Source of the DNA: Oscarella lobularis
Taxonomy: Eukaryota > Porifera > Homoscleromorpha > Homosclerophorida > Oscarellidae
Assembly (NCBI RefSeq): GCF_947507565.1
Contig: NC_089175.1
Location: 62,001 to 126,000 of the forward strand
Direction: 5' to 3'
Length of the DNA stretch: 64,000 bases
Shown piece by piece: positions 23,001 through 34,950 of this stretch; position 1 is the first letter of the stretch; each line of letters starts with the position of its first letter. The notes under the pieces are model-generated. The model saw nothing but the letters and a program-made list of their open reading frames with translations. It was not told the DNA's origin and searched no databases. The translations under genes and the position numbers were made by a program.

Positions 23001-25509
23001 ATTGTGCTGTATCTACTCAAAGGATTTCTTTCAGTCTCTTTAAGTCGGTCAAAAAATCTATAGAGATTTAGTGCGGATACTAATGATTGTAATTTGCAGT
23101 AATTGAAACAGAGGAAGGCGTTCGTCTAAACTCGAGTTCTCCGACACATCGAATTGGCGTCTATCACAGAATCGACGGTGGAATTCTCGGGACGAAACTT
23201 CACTTGTTTCGAAGTCCGTACAATCACGAAACATTAGAAATTTTCGGTCCTCTTAGACAATGGCTTGAAATTTGGGTATTAAAAAATGAAATTGAAGATT
23301 TCATAATTAATCTAATTTTTAGGTTGAAAATCCGACCCACGAAACGGTACGCGTCCCAATCCAACTCACCTACGAGTATCCAGACAATTGCTTCGAAATC
23401 GACGCTTGTCTTGTTGACGGCGCGTGGACAAACTGGCAGCTCGTGACGCCATCATGTTCCCGGACGTGCGGCGGAGGAACGAGAGCTTGGAAACGAACGT
23501 GCACGAATCCAAGGTTCAAAATCATTAATTCCCTAACTTATTCGATGTTCCATCTCAGACCCGGACGTCACGGACGATCGTGCGAGGGTCCTGAAACGAA
23601 AGTTGCGATTTGCAATGAAGAAGTGCGCGCGTTACCGTCGAGAAAGCGATTTTTTTCTTGACTTTTTGCATGTAGCCGTGTCCTTGTGATGCAGTCGACT
23701 TCTTTAACAGTCAATGCGTCAAGAACTTCGACGATGAACCCTACACTGCTATTGGACATCGAGATGGTTGCTTCTCAATTCCTAGCCTATAAAAATATCA
23801 AAATGCGTCCCTTTTTTAGGTTTGGCTAAATGTTTCGTTCTCTGCACTCTACCGGGAACGAAGAAGGTGGCGTTCATCGATGCAGAAAATGGAACGCCAT
23901 GCAACTTCTCTTCCAACGAAAAGTGGAGATGCCATGCGGACAAATGCCTCGTGAGTCTTTCTATTATATGTACAAAAATACGAGAGCACGTGTTCACGTC
24001 GCAGAATGTCGACCGAGAATTCAATGGCAATAATGCCCCGTTACGTGTAAACATCAGTGGCCAATACAACATCGGAAACGTTCTGCCAGGTGAGTAAATG
24101 ACAGAAGCGCTTATTACTGTGTTCCATCGTGTGGCAGCTTCATACGACGTTGTCACTCTACCTGCTGGTACGCAACGCTTTATCATGAACATGACAGTAC
24201 CTTTCGGTGGCTCGCACATCGGTAACGCCCGTTTTTTATAACGAAAACTCAATTGAAATGATGCTATGCACCCGCAGAGTTGCGCTGTGCCGAGTCTGGT
24301 CATCTTCTCTACACCACTCAGTCTGATCGCAATTTTATAATGAGAGTAGACTACGCATTTGATGCCGAAATCACTCTTTTCCGAACACAGCGGAGTATGT
24401 CTCTTAGTATTGCCGGACACATACCCTTTGCAATCACCGTTCAGGAAAGTTATCGCGCGCAATTGACGTTTTTATTTAATTAACTGATTGGCATACGCTT
24501 ATAGATTTGTCTTACGGTTATTAGGCCTTCGGCGAGATACAGTCCAAACGCTGCATATTCGTTTTTTGCGGAATGCTCTGCATGGGAAAAAGTACGTGGT
24601 GTAAAGTACGCTTGGAGTTGGGAAAGGGTCTATAGTTGCTGCGGACCGAACGGTACTGAATTCATACTTTTATAGATAAAATAACGTTTCGTGTAGGTAA
24701 AAATCTCTACGCTCCTCGCTGTTATGAAAAGAGTAGCGGAAAAGCGGTTTGCGATGAGGCGTGTTCGAAATCCGGTCCTCGTCCGGCTCCGCGCTACGAA
24801 GGACTGTGTCTACGTCCCACGTGTACAACGACAACTTCCGGCTCCTTCACTATATGTCCGTCTTTAACGTCAACGATAACTTTATCTCCTTGTCCCTCGA
24901 CATCCGCGATGACTTCTTCCATCCTCAACAGTGCCACTCTTTCTCCAACTTCATCCCCCCTTCTTTTTCCATCAACATCATCTGCTGTACCCACGATGAC
25001 TTCTTCCGGGTCAACGACAACTTCATCTCCTCTTCCCTCAACATCCGCGATGACTTCTTCCATCCTCGACAGTGCGACTCTTTCTCCGACTTCCTCTCCC
25101 CTTCTTTTTCCATCAACATCATCTGCTGCACCCACGATGACTTACTTCACTAAATATCCTTCTCTAACGTCAACGACAGCTTTATCGTCTCTTTCTCCGT
25201 CGACGTCCGCTGCATCCACGATGACTTCTTCCACGACTCCTTCGCCAACGCCAACGACGCCCATGTGCCCCAGGTATGTACGTATTGTCACTGAGCGTCT
25301 AATTAACATATGTTTCCTATAGATTTCGCTGGTCTTTTCGCGCCAATCGCTGCAGGGCCGCCTGCGGAGAGTCTGGCTACCGAAGATACTCCGCTATTTG
25401 CACGGACGAATGCACAGGACAGAAGAGAGGCAAGGCAAAGTGCGACCCCGCTTTGCGACCCGAAGGTTACCGCGAAGAATGTTCTGCTGATCCTTGCAGT
25501 CGACGTTAG
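20073..25509 (+). CDS. ADAMTS-like secreted metalloprotease
   Basis: A reprolysin-type zinc protease with ADAMTS ancillary domains, expected to cleave extracellular matrix. A prodomain (about 20150-20520) ends at basic furin-like sites (HRRRRK, RTRYRR). The catalytic domain starts near YTIETAVFVDPM. The zinc site HEAGHGFGMLHDG is split by an intron ending near 21294; a Met-turn (YLMSS) follows. Next come a TSP1 repeat (about 21940-22375), a cysteine-rich domain (22428-22915, with CGICGE), a spacer (23100-23400), a second TSP1 (CSRTCGGGTRAWKR), a second Cys-rich unit (23680-23950), a spacer-like segment, a Ser/Thr-rich region with tandem repeats (24850-25275) and a final Cys-rich TSP1-like tail. 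The N-terminus is unresolved: a good signal peptide (MERAPVLVFIVIV, ATG 20073) is one frame off from the prodomain. Confidence 0.85.
22056..22314. mobile_element. TIR element (MITE-like) filling an ADAMTS intron
   Basis: Imperfect terminal inverted repeats of about 21-23 bp: 22056-22078 (TCTATACGTATCATAAGCCC...) and 22294-22314. The motif ATAAGCCCA recurs inside on both strands (near 22084, 22144, 22223 and 22260). The 259 bp element takes up nearly all of a 272 bp intron (22048-22319). No transposase, so non-autonomous if mobile. Confidence 0.6.
24900..25145 (+). repeat. 141 bp coding tandem repeat (mucin-like Ser/Thr region)
   Basis: Two copies, starting at 24900 and 25041, encode SAMTSSIL(N/D)SATLSP and related Ser/Thr/Pro text in the ADAMTS-like protein. 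A third, diverged stretch follows to about 25270. Heavy O-glycosylation is likely by composition. Confidence 0.8.
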
Positions 25510-25670
25510 AGAAACAAATCCGTTTCGAACACAAATCATTAAAAGTTGAGCTAAAAATCATAATGGCTTCGATAGAGAGTCGGCGGCCGAAAATCCGACG
25601 ATCTGACGTCATAACTCATACTCAACTGTGCTTGTAAAGGTACGTCTGCATTAGCTACTAGATAATCAGC

Positions 25671-27719
25671 TCAAGAAAAGTCATATGCGAGAAGAATAAG
25701 AGTTATCCCTGCCCACATTGCCACAGCGACAAAACGGCCACTATTGGCTGCAGCGGCATTGCTTGTAGCAGTGCTGTTTACGCGCTCTTTAGTGGCGAGA
25801 TAGTAAGGCTACGATAGGGGAAAAATTAATTAATTAATTAATCATTGGTTTGGTATACTGAGCACCAATTTTGGACACTTGACTGTCAAATCCCAACTTC
25901 CGTCTTTGCTTTTGTTTCCTATCGGTTCAAACTGTAGAATTATTACACGCAAGAAATTGTTGAAATTTTAGTTCTAACGCCTTTTGGAGATTTTACCATG
26001 TTATTCCAAAGCGATGTAGCTAGAAGGGCTTGCCCGCGCACTCCGAAATGAAAGCAGTCGGCTGCGAAGTAGTCGCTCAATCTTTCCTACATTCACTATA
26101 GTGAGAATAAAACGGTGCTCTCCTTTACATTAGCCGGAAAATTTTGTAAAAAGTTTTCGAAAAACGGCTGCAGAACAACAACGAAGTCGTCCCTATCGTT
26201 GTAGTCTCTGCTGGCTGCTAAAATGCGTAACTTATCCTTAATTAATTTTCAAATTGAACGTTGTCACATGCACATAATAGAGACTTGCTACTACCTGAAA
26301 TTCTTCTGCTAGATTATGTATTGCTTCTTCGCTCGTTGCGCCAGCTGACTTGTAGCAGGAACACAGAGTCCTAACAGTAAATTAAACCGCCCGTCGTATT
26401 TCATTTTAGTAGCATACTCTCGGAAAATAGTGAGATCGCAAACAACGGTGCCGGTTAGTCTACGCGCTATCTTAGTCACGTCAACTGTTATAACGAGATT
26501 AACGAACGTCCTCGGAAGCTAGATAGAATAGTACAGTGCACGTATTGCAAGTAAGTGGCCTAGTGGTTTTTACGTTAGCTTTCAAGTAGTCTAGAGATTC
26601 TTTTATCGCGTCATGGTACTCTTGAGCTGTAGTGCCTCCCTTGCTCTTGTCTGTATAGCAGTATTTGCAGAGGTCATTTCCTCCAATCCACAAAGTAATG
26701 ATTTTCCAATCTGTCTTAACGTTGATCATCTGTCGCAAAGCTTAGAATGTGATTAATTAATTAATTCACGTAGTAGAGAAACCGTATCAGATCGCATTTC
26801 TTGAACAATATGTTTGGCTTGGTTTAGTAGATCTCTATCAAAAATTGTCTGCATGTAATTATCGAGGGAAGGGAACAAAGGAAACTCAACCTGGCCTGGG
26901 ATCCACTGATAGCACCGTTGAATCCATCGTTAGGGCAGTTCGCTTTCCCGGCTTCAAATAGAGGACAAGACCCTCTTGACATCCCTCTCAAATCCTCATT
27001 ATAAAACCGCAAAATATCTATGCATCAAATTAAAGTTTTCCTAACACCATTCCCCGCTAAAGACTAATATATTACTTCCGAGCGTTCCAGCAACGGACGC
27101 GTCGCCATAGTCTCCTCCAATGCTACACACGAGAAATGAGAACGCATTATAATACTATATTTGGTCATACCTCCACGATAGTCCAACGTCGTCGCGAATT
27201 TGCGTCAGATTAAAAGGATTTGTAGCCCTAATCACAGCCCCTGCCTTTAATTTCCCCACGTCATAGATACAGTAGATAGAAGTGGAACTATTTTACAGTA
27301 CCGTTACAGAGTTGCCCATAGCTCCAATCACTTTAATATCTGAGGGTCGAAGTTTTCTGACTATAAAGGAATCAGGGTTCTTACACTGGTTGAGAACGTT
27401 TGATTTTTTTTAAAATACACCTGAAGTAGGAATAGTTGACGAAGGAGACAAAGAGGGACACTGGAAATTGACTCCGACAGGCTAAATTATATTTTAAGAA
27501 ACGAGAGGGAGCTATAACACCTTTTGACTACTAACAGAAGGCATCGACCCTCCTTTGACAATAAACACTAAAAGAAAGATTTTTTGAAATTCAAAAGACA
27601 GCACGAGCCTTGCTCTTACACGAAACAACCCAAACTGCAATTGAAAAAAAGTATAGACAAACGTAGACAAATAATATGATATTCATACCTCGTAAAAGAG
27701 TAAAAAATACAGGCAGCAT
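25671..27719 (-). CDS. phospholipase B1-like membrane lipase (GDSL family)
   Basis: A single PLB1-type lipase unit, an ectoenzyme that hydrolyses acyl chains of phospholipids. The ATG at 27719 begins a hydrophobic leader (MLPVFFTLLR). Ordered motifs: LRPSDIKVIGAMGNSVT (nucleophile Ser block, with Asn for the usual Asp of GDS), VGLSWRGGDYGDASVAGTLG, DWKIITLWIGGNDLCKYC (GxND block), and DYFAADCFHFGVRG with the catalytic Asp-His. After CPKL the last exon gives PYYLATKERV and a C-terminal membrane span (VAMWAGITLILLAY), matching the membrane-anchored PLB1 layout. Vertebrate PLB1 has several tandem lipase units; this has one. At least eleven short exons. It is head to head with the OFD1-like gene. 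Confidence 0.87.
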
Positions 27720-27767
27720 TTCTGCGTTTCCACGGTGACAGAGGCTCGATATCCCGGCTCAACGAAA
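27720..27767. promoter_or_regulatory. very short head-to-head promoter
   Basis: Only 48 bp separate the ATG of the PLB1-like gene (27719, -) from the first in-frame ATG of the OFD1-like gene (27768, +). The promoters or 5'UTRs must overlap each other or the opposite first exon. Confidence 0.6.
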
Positions 27768-29366
27768 ATGGCGGACATCACTCCAGGGCTGAGCGCCGAC
27801 GAACTGCGCTCTTCTCTCTACAATACATTCCGAGGAAAGGGTCTTCTCAACTCTCTTAAGGTGATTCGTCTCGTATCGACTCGCCGCTGCGTCTCAAACA
27901 CGTCATTCAGTCTCAACTTCGCTCGCAAATCGTCTCCGAACTGCGTAGAACGCCTCATTCCGATCCGCCGGCTCCGCCAACTCAACTCCCAGCCAATCCG
28001 CTAGCGCGAAGAATCGCAACGAGTCTCGTCGCCGAGCATTTGAAGACATATTCACACGAATACAGTCTCGCCGTCTTTCTACCGGAAAGCGGGACAAAAA
28101 TCGACGAGGTTTCCTTGGAGAACATTCGAATAACAACGAAACGTTCACGCTCACTATTTCCAGCTTTTGACACCTGACGAACTATTGCACATTTTGAAAA
28201 CAGACAAAGTTTCCGTAAGGAAATTTACGTCACGGATACACTAACGTTTTTTGTAGGCGAACGACAGAGCGGAAGGAGAGAGTAAGTATAGAATAGTACC
28301 CCAGGGGGCTCATATCATGTACATGTACAACATCAAATACTAATTAATTAAACGTTAACTTCTAAAACATCAAAAGGGCTGACAATGTCCCTTAGGCAAT
28401 TCAAGGTATATAGACGTATGGTTTTTCACTTCAAAGTGACTACATGTATGAACTATAGCCAGATCCCTAGGCTACTAATAATATAAAGCTTGCTATGATA
28501 AATAAATAATAATAATATCATTATGTGTATGTATATAAAATTCGCCCTAAGACCTCTATATTTTATTATTTCTATAGAGGCATCTCATGCGTCAACTCCT
28601 CCTTTTAAGCATTCGTTATCTATGTCTCGATAATTCTTTAGTAGAACCTTGGACTCTATTTTTTCACTCTATTAGTATTAGCTCTGACTATCATTCTCAG
28701 GTCTCATTTGGGCTCTCGTTCTATCTCTTATGAAACCATCGGATTTCCCAACGAAATCCCACGCATCTCAACAAACCGAATCGCGGAATCAAGGAAGCGA
28801 AAGTCTAGGTGGGGTGAATCAAACGTCGTCTTGAGCCAATTCTCACTCGAATTTTTGCAGCTGCGCGAATGAAGCAAGTGGACGAAGACTATTCCCGTCT
28901 TCAAGCCAGTCAGACGGAAACGTATCAGGTTCGAATTGAGGAGAGAATGCAGGCGTATCAGCGACAGTGCGACGCGAGAGCGCGTGAGGAAATCAAAGAA
29001 CACGTGAAGAATTTCAAGGAAACCGAACTGGCGCGAATGCGATTCGACGAACGAGAAGAATTTCAAAAGGAAATAAATAGAATTAGAAACGAAGTAGGCA
29101 AAACCAATAATTAATAATTAAAAAATTAATTAAATTCTTTGCAGCTGGAGACGTCTTACGCAGAAAAAACGGAACGTCTTTTCAAACGCGAAGAGGAAAT
29201 GGAAAATTCCTTACGACAAAAGAGACATGTAATTAAATAATTCAAATTATGATAATCAAACTTTTTGTTTTAGGAGCAAGAAGCCGAGCTGCACAGTCAA
29301 AGACAGGCACTTCTCGCCGAATTAGACGCTTTGAGAATGAGAGAGACGACTGCAAAAAAGTGTCAC

Positions 29367-29397
<31 letters not shown>

Positions 29398-32300
29398 CCC
29401 TGGCTGAGGGTGTGTGATATAATGAGCTACTTTTTTAGAGCTGCTCAAGTTGAAGAAGAGAGGATTCGATATGCAACCGATCAATTGCGATTCAAAGAAA
29501 TTTCTCTCGACGAATTGAAATCGCGAATGCAAATCGAATTTCATGACACACTCGAACGGTACACGAATCCCACCTCAATTATTTATTTATTGATTTATCT
29601 ATATAAGATTCAAGCTGAGTTACATGGAAGAGCAGCGCAAGAAACTCGGAAATTTGGAGCTAAAAGAAGCGCAACTCGAAGGTAAGTTGGGGCAAAATAT
29701 ATTAATTAATTAATTAATTAAACGGTGGCGGCACCAATTCCCCCTTCAAAAATATCTTTATTTATCACGTGAGAGTTTAAATAGTTTTCTTGGCTACAAA
29801 ACGAAATGTTGGTCGAACGGACCCAGTTAGAATTTGAGCGAGTGCAAACAGAATTAGGGTCGCAACCGTTACGAGCATCATGATGACGTAGTGACTGATA
29901 CTGAGCCCAATTTCGAGCCAACTACCGTGATCAGTAACCATGAAAAAGAACTGTAGTGCCATAAGGTCAGATAGAAGCAAAACGACGAGAAAGAGTTGAC
30001 GTAGAGGAAAGCGCGCTACGACGTGCACGGCGCTAAAAGCGCAGCTCACCAAGAAAAAGGGAACGGCAACTTTCCACAGAAGCAAACAGCTCATAATCGC
30101 CGGATTGATGATCGTAATAAAACATCGTACCGAACTTGGATCGAACGTATTGACACTCGCAAAATTTCCGGTACCAAAAAAGGCGGAAAATGTGAAAAAT
30201 ACGAACAGAACGGCCGTTCGAACGTCGGATAAGCGCAATGATCGTTCTTCCGCATCGGCAATATTTAAACGTCGTCCAAATTCGAGCAATTCGAGTCGCG
30301 TTTCATTCGATTGACAATATTCGACGCATAGCCAGAAAAACATTAGAGAGGAAAACGCCGCGTAGAAAATCACTTCGTATTGCATCGTTAGAAGAACGTA
30401 ACAGGGCAAAAAAGCGAGCGCAATCGTTAGAAGACGTACGAGTAGACGGCGTGTTGCGAACGACGGCACGACGAGCGACGTAAAGAGAATAATCCAACTG
30501 AGAGTTTGATTGAGCGTCGGTAAACCGCGTTTGTTGGTGAGACTCGTCGACGTGTGCACGGCGACGATCGTCGCGACGACGAGCCACGCTAACTGGAACG
30601 CGAAAAGAGATAGCGTTCGTTTTCCCGCGCTAAGACGTGACACGGCGTAGATACTGAGCCCTATCGCTACACCGCTCCCTAAGACGATTAGATACACGTT
30701 GTGGTCTGCGGCGTTGGGGAGCGGTAGGGCAGCGCATAGAGCGACTGATAAACACGATGCAATCCAACCGATTTGAACGCGTCGATTCAGTTTTTGGCGT
30801 ACGTTTGCTGAAGCCAGTGGCCACGCGGCTAAAACGCAGCAGCCGAGGCTGAGCGTCTTTCGTTCAAAGAAACTAAAGACGAGTGCTTCCGTGACGGCGA
30901 TGGACGCAATGACAGTTAATCCGAATTCACGTCGTCGTAGTTGTTCGAAATTCGATTGGAAAACGCTTCGACATTTGACGACGTGATTCCAAAAGAGAAC
31001 GGGTAGAAGACAGTAGAAATAGTACGTGATAGGCGACGAGATGACGTAGAGAAGAACTGTTAGACCGAGAGCGACAGCTGCCGCGGCGCGGTCCAATAGT
31101 CGGTGGCTGCGCGCCCGTCGGCGAGGCAATCCCCCCAACAATTCAACCACAATACACAGCATCCATCCCGCGTAACCAATCACAACAGCGACGCCAACAA
31201 AAAGTCGATCATACGTTTCATAGTATCGCATACCGATCAATAATTGATTGATAAAAGTCTCGGTTAGCTCGACCGCATATTTGTACTGTTTCCCCTTGAT
31301 TGCATCCTCGATGTGACCCAGTCGTTTGATTCGTTCGCTTTTCATCAACGCCGCGTACGGCCTATAGAGCAGACTCAGCGTCTTGGCTTTCGCTCGCTTT
31401 TCTTTAACGTCGAACGCGTCCAAAATCTGCAGAGCGTTTGCCAGCGCTGCGTCTGCTACATAGGAGGGACTCGCATTGAGGTAACGAATAGGCAAAACAC
31501 CAACACTATTAACGGGAACGGGAATTCCAACGAGACTGCTCATAAGCGGAGTCGTATCCGCTTGTGAAATATCGAGTCGCGTTAAATCATTGAGACCCCA
31601 TTCGTCTGGTAATTCCGGGTTTATGTCACGTGGTGCCGCCGCCGCCGCTGCCGCCATGGGCTGAGGGCCCCGTATCCCTGCACCCCATGCAACGAGGGGA
31701 ATGAGGGTCTCCTCTGGGTCTCCGGCTCCGTGAGCGCCCCAATCAGTCATCCCGTGATCACTACTAAATATATAAGCGGTCCTATTGTCCTTATAGTAGT
31801 TCTCAATTAATTGTTCAATTTCCTTGACCCCCTTATCTACTTTTGGTATATTCGTCAGATATTCGCGTGAGAGCGGCTTATACGCGTGCCCGTTTGTATC
31901 CGTCCCAATGAGATGTAGAAAAAAGACGATCTTATCGCGATCTAACATCTCCTTCAATTTTCGATCGGCACGCGAACCGTTAAAAAACCCCTTAACGCGC
32001 TCAAAAACCCACGCGTCGAGCACGGACGCGTCCGCATGACCCATATCAATCAAATCAGGCGGTAACATCCACATGGCAACATGATCATCCAAACCGCCAC
32101 GCGGTACAAATATAGTTAATACATCCGGGGCACCCCAGCACCAGGCGTGCCGCGATTGGTTGAATAGGGAGTCGAATTCGACGGGGTTTTCCTTCCAGCC
32201 TTTCGTCACGGCGCTGACGTCTTCGTAGAAACCCGATATAAGGGCTATGTGTCCCGGACGCGTTTCCGTGGGCACGCGCGTGTGACTTACGCCCCAACTG

Positions 32301-34950
32301 CCCCGTTCGCGTACGATTCGATGCAGATAGGGCGCGCGCGGCTCGCCAGTCGTCGGATCGCGCTCGAAGAAGCGATCGTAGCGCAGACCGTCGGCCGAAA
32401 AGAGGACGAGACGCCGTGCCGGCGCTGCGAGCTTTGGCGCGTGCGGCGTCATGCCGTGGACGAGCGGCGATCGAAAATACATGTCGAATATTGAGACCAT
32501 GTAGACGAGATGCACGACTAGGGCGAGCAGAATGAGAAAATAGCCGTTCTCCTTTGCCATCGTCACGCGATCGTGTCCCGGATCCACGTGCGACTCACTC
32601 TCTTTTTTTAGAGCAACGTGCTCGCGTGCTGAGCAAAGAGAGTCGGTTTGATAGAGTGCTCGACGACTTGGCCAAAGAGAAAGCATCTGGAGCTGAGTTG
32701 CAAGTAGAATATGTTTTAATTTAGAAAGACTATTTTTCCTTTACTTCTGGGTTTTATGTAGCAAACTGTTAAAACCTTGGAACGTCAGCTCGAATCCGCT
32801 CAAACCGATAGGCAGAAAATTTCAATGAAATTGCATGACGTGGGTGATGATTAATTTTTCTGATTTGTAAAAATGCTTATTATCAGCTTCGCGATTATGA
32901 TACTATTCAACGGGAAACGTTGCAACTGAAGAAGGAAAACGATTCCTATAAACTGTCAGTTTTTTCTCACATTTTTCATAGCTTTAATTCTTGCTTTATA
33001 GACAAATCAGAGATCTGCAAAGAGATTTAGAAAGAAACGAAACGAGTTAGTCAGTCAAAGAAAACAAAATAAATTAATTAATCAATACGGCAGCTCACAA
33101 AGATCTAATAAAGGAGTTGTCAAGGGAATTGTCTAAGCCTTCAGATAATGAAGTAATGCACATATCTCTAATATAGTTCTTTGTAATAAATCTGTGGGTT
33201 ATAGGTTCGGCTGCGGGCTGAAATCAAACAGTTGCGAGAAAACGCCAGAAAACGGCAATTGGCAGCGAATTCAGAAATTCAAAAAGCTGCAGCTCGTTTC
33301 CAGGAAGAGGTATGCGCTCAAGGAAACGATACGAAATTCTCAATCTTTGATTTTAGAGAGGAAAAACTCGAGAATTAATGCACGAAGTGGATCAACGTAC
33401 ACTTCGAGAAAGAGAGCTGAGACGAGAGGTAACCAATCTCCAGCTTCTCGTTGACCAAGCACAGACAGGTGAGAAAACTAATTAACATTATTTTCTAAGC
33501 TAAGCTTGTCCCTCACAAAACAGCCTACTCAGCTGAAATGCATCGATCATCAAGAAAACTCAAATCCACAATGACGTAATAAGTGTATTTATTTCTTAAT
33601 CCTATTGCTATATCATCCTCCCCCAGCCTTGTTGCTCCTGATGAGAATCAAGTTTCTGTGATTAGAAGAAAAGCTCCACCTAGTGACGAAGACGTGCGTC
33701 GTCTAGGCAACGATTTGACGACAACACTTCAATCCGAATTAGACATTCCGCCTGTTGAGTCGGCCACTTTTCTCAAGCAAACCAAACAAACGTTCGAACG
33801 CCTCGAAAAAGAAGCCATGGTAAGAAAAGCTTCTTATTTCTCATCTCTGACTATATATAAAGGAACTGGAAAAATCGTACGAGAAATTTCAGCGAAGATT
33901 AGCTGAAGATTCTCGCGTTTACGCGACCACGCCCCGCAGTCCATACCGTTGGGAAAACCCGGAAGTTGAGGAGAACTGGAGTCGGCGTCGACGGCCGCCC
34001 GAGGCGCGGAAAAGACAAAGTAGGCGAGTGGTCACAAGTCCAAGACGCACTCAACAACTGAAATCTTTTGAACTGGCGCTATCAAATGAATTAAAAATCG
34101 AACATTTGACTGATAACGATTCTCTGAGTCTTGAGGAAGAAGTGAAGGTCAGTAGTAGAGCTGCTGATACATCTGTAGCGGAGGAATCAGCTGATAGTTT
34201 CAAGCTTCCTAGTCACGATGAGAATGAGAATGAGAAACCGGCGGTTTTGCTGACGTCAGAAAATTCCGCTGTTGAGTTGTCTGACGACGAAAAAGAAGTC
34301 TTGTCTCCAAAGGACCAAAATGTCGACCAGAACGTCACCGAACCCGAAGTGGTGAAGACTCCAGTGACTCTTCCCGACGATGGAGACGACGATTGGGAAT
34401 CTAGGCGTCGACAGCGCGAAGAAGAAAGACGAAAGAGGGAAGAAGAGGCGCGGAAAAGGGAACAAGAGGAATTGGCAGCGTTGCAAGAGGAAGAGGCGAG
34501 GCGAAGCGCAGAGCGAGAAACAGTTCAGGAGAAAGAGAATATTGACGATGAGAAAAGAGTTGACGAAGCTACAGCTGAAAAAGATGACGATGCCAAAATT
34601 GATCCTACTATGCTTCAGTACATGAAATTGATTAGCCAGAAGAAGGAAGAAGACAAGGGCAGCAAGGTCGTACTAACGAATAAATAAAAAAACGTGTATT
34701 TTATTTCCAATTTCTGTTTTGCAGGAATTGGACATCAGAACGGAGAAGGAATTCGTAAGTAGACTTTTTTAACGATTACTTTTATTGAACAAAGTTCTAG
34801 GATTGGAGCATCAAAGACTCCGAATCGGCTAAGGACGTCGTAAGGTAATAATAATAATAGTGTCCTTATTAAAAACTTAATTTTTAGTCATTATTTTTTA
34901 GTGGCGGCGGCGGAGACGATGGTGCATCTGACGAAGAATTCGACTGGTGA
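27768..34950 (+). CDS. OFD1: OFD1-like centriolar/centrosomal coiled-coil protein
   Basis: Homologue of OFD1, a distal centriole and ciliary basal body protein. The N-terminus has a LisH motif (LSADELRSSLYNTFRGKGLLNSLK), then TQLRSQIVSELRR, SLVAEHLKTYSHEYSLAVFLPESG and LLTPDELLHIL, in the same order as vertebrate OFD1. From about 28860 to 34690 the exons encode long coiled coil rich in Glu, Arg, Gln and Leu, ending in a Glu/Arg-rich region near 34380-34560. The last exon reads GGGDDGASDEEFDW. Introns are small except 29682 to about 32611, which contains the antisense PIGN gene. The ATG at 27768 fits the alignment start; upstream in-frame sequence lacks an ATG. Sponges have motile cilia, so a basal body role fits. 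Confidence 0.85.
29370..29398 (+). repeat. (ACAT)n microsatellite in OFD1 intron
   Basis: Seven or so uninterrupted ACAT units inside a short intron of the OFD1-like gene. Confidence 0.9.
29777..32560 (-). CDS. PIGN: GPI ethanolamine phosphate transferase 1
   Basis: A 927-residue single-exon frame, close to vertebrate PIGN (about 930 aa). The enzyme adds ethanolamine phosphate to the first mannose of GPI precursors in the ER. MAKENGYFLILLALVVHLVY is the first membrane span, followed by the alkaline-phosphatase-like lumenal domain: LVLFSADGLRYDRFF (metal and nucleophile region), LIGTDTNGHAYKP, and FSSDHGMTDWGAHGAGD with metal-binding Asp-His. From about 31240 down the protein is a series of hydrophobic spans. 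The ATG at 32560 is chosen; the frame stays open to 32686 but that part is antisense to an OFD1 exon. It lies wholly inside an OFD1 intron and has no introns, unlike every neighbour, so an origin by retroposition is plausible. Confidence 0.93.
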   Translation of the reverse strand: MAKENGYFLILLALVVHLVYMVSIFDMYFRSPLVHGMTPHAPKLAAPARRLVLFSADGLRYDRFFERDPTTGEPRAPYLHRIVRERGSWGVSHTRVPTETRPGHIALISGFYEDVSAVTKGWKENPVEFDSLFNQSRHAWCWGAPDVLTIFVPRGGLDDHVAMWMLPPDLIDMGHADASVLDAWVFERVKGFFNGSRADRKLKEMLDRDKIVFFLHLIGTDTNGHAYKPLSREYLTNIPKVDKGVKEIEQLIENYYKDNRTAYIFSSDHGMTDWGAHGAGDPEETLIPLVAWGAGIRGPQPMAAAAAAAPRDINPELPDEWGLNDLTRLDISQADTTPLMSSLVGIPVPVNSVGVLPIRYLNASPSYVADAALANALQILDAFDVKEKRAKAKTLSLLYRPYAALMKSERIKRLGHIEDAIKGKQYKYAVELTETFINQLLIGMRYYETYDRLFVGVAVVIGYAGWMLCIVVELLGGLPRRRARSHRLLDRAAAAVALGLTVLLYVISSPITYYFYCLLPVLFWNHVVKCRSVFQSNFEQLRRREFGLTVIASIAVTEALVFSFFERKTLSLGCCVLAAWPLASANVRQKLNRRVQIGWIASCLSVALCAALPLPNAADHNVYLIVLGSGVAIGLSIYAVSRLSAGKRTLSLFAFQLAWLVVATIVAVHTSTSLTNKRGLPTLNQTLSWIILFTSLVVPSFATRRLLVRLLTIALAFLPCYVLLTMQYEVIFYAAFSSLMFFWLCVEYCQSNETRLELLEFGRRLNIADAEERSLRLSDVRTAVLFVFFTFSAFFGTGNFASVNTFDPSSVRCFITIINPAIMSCLLLWKVAVPFFLVSCAFSAVHVVARFPLRQLFLVVLLLSDLMALQFFFMVTDHGSWLEIGLSISHYVIMMLVTVATLILFALAQILTGSVRPTFRFVAKKTI

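Noticed and set aside
32561-32686. Longer N-terminus for PIGN
   Set aside because: It would be antisense to an OFD1 exon, and the family start matches MAKENGYF at 32560.
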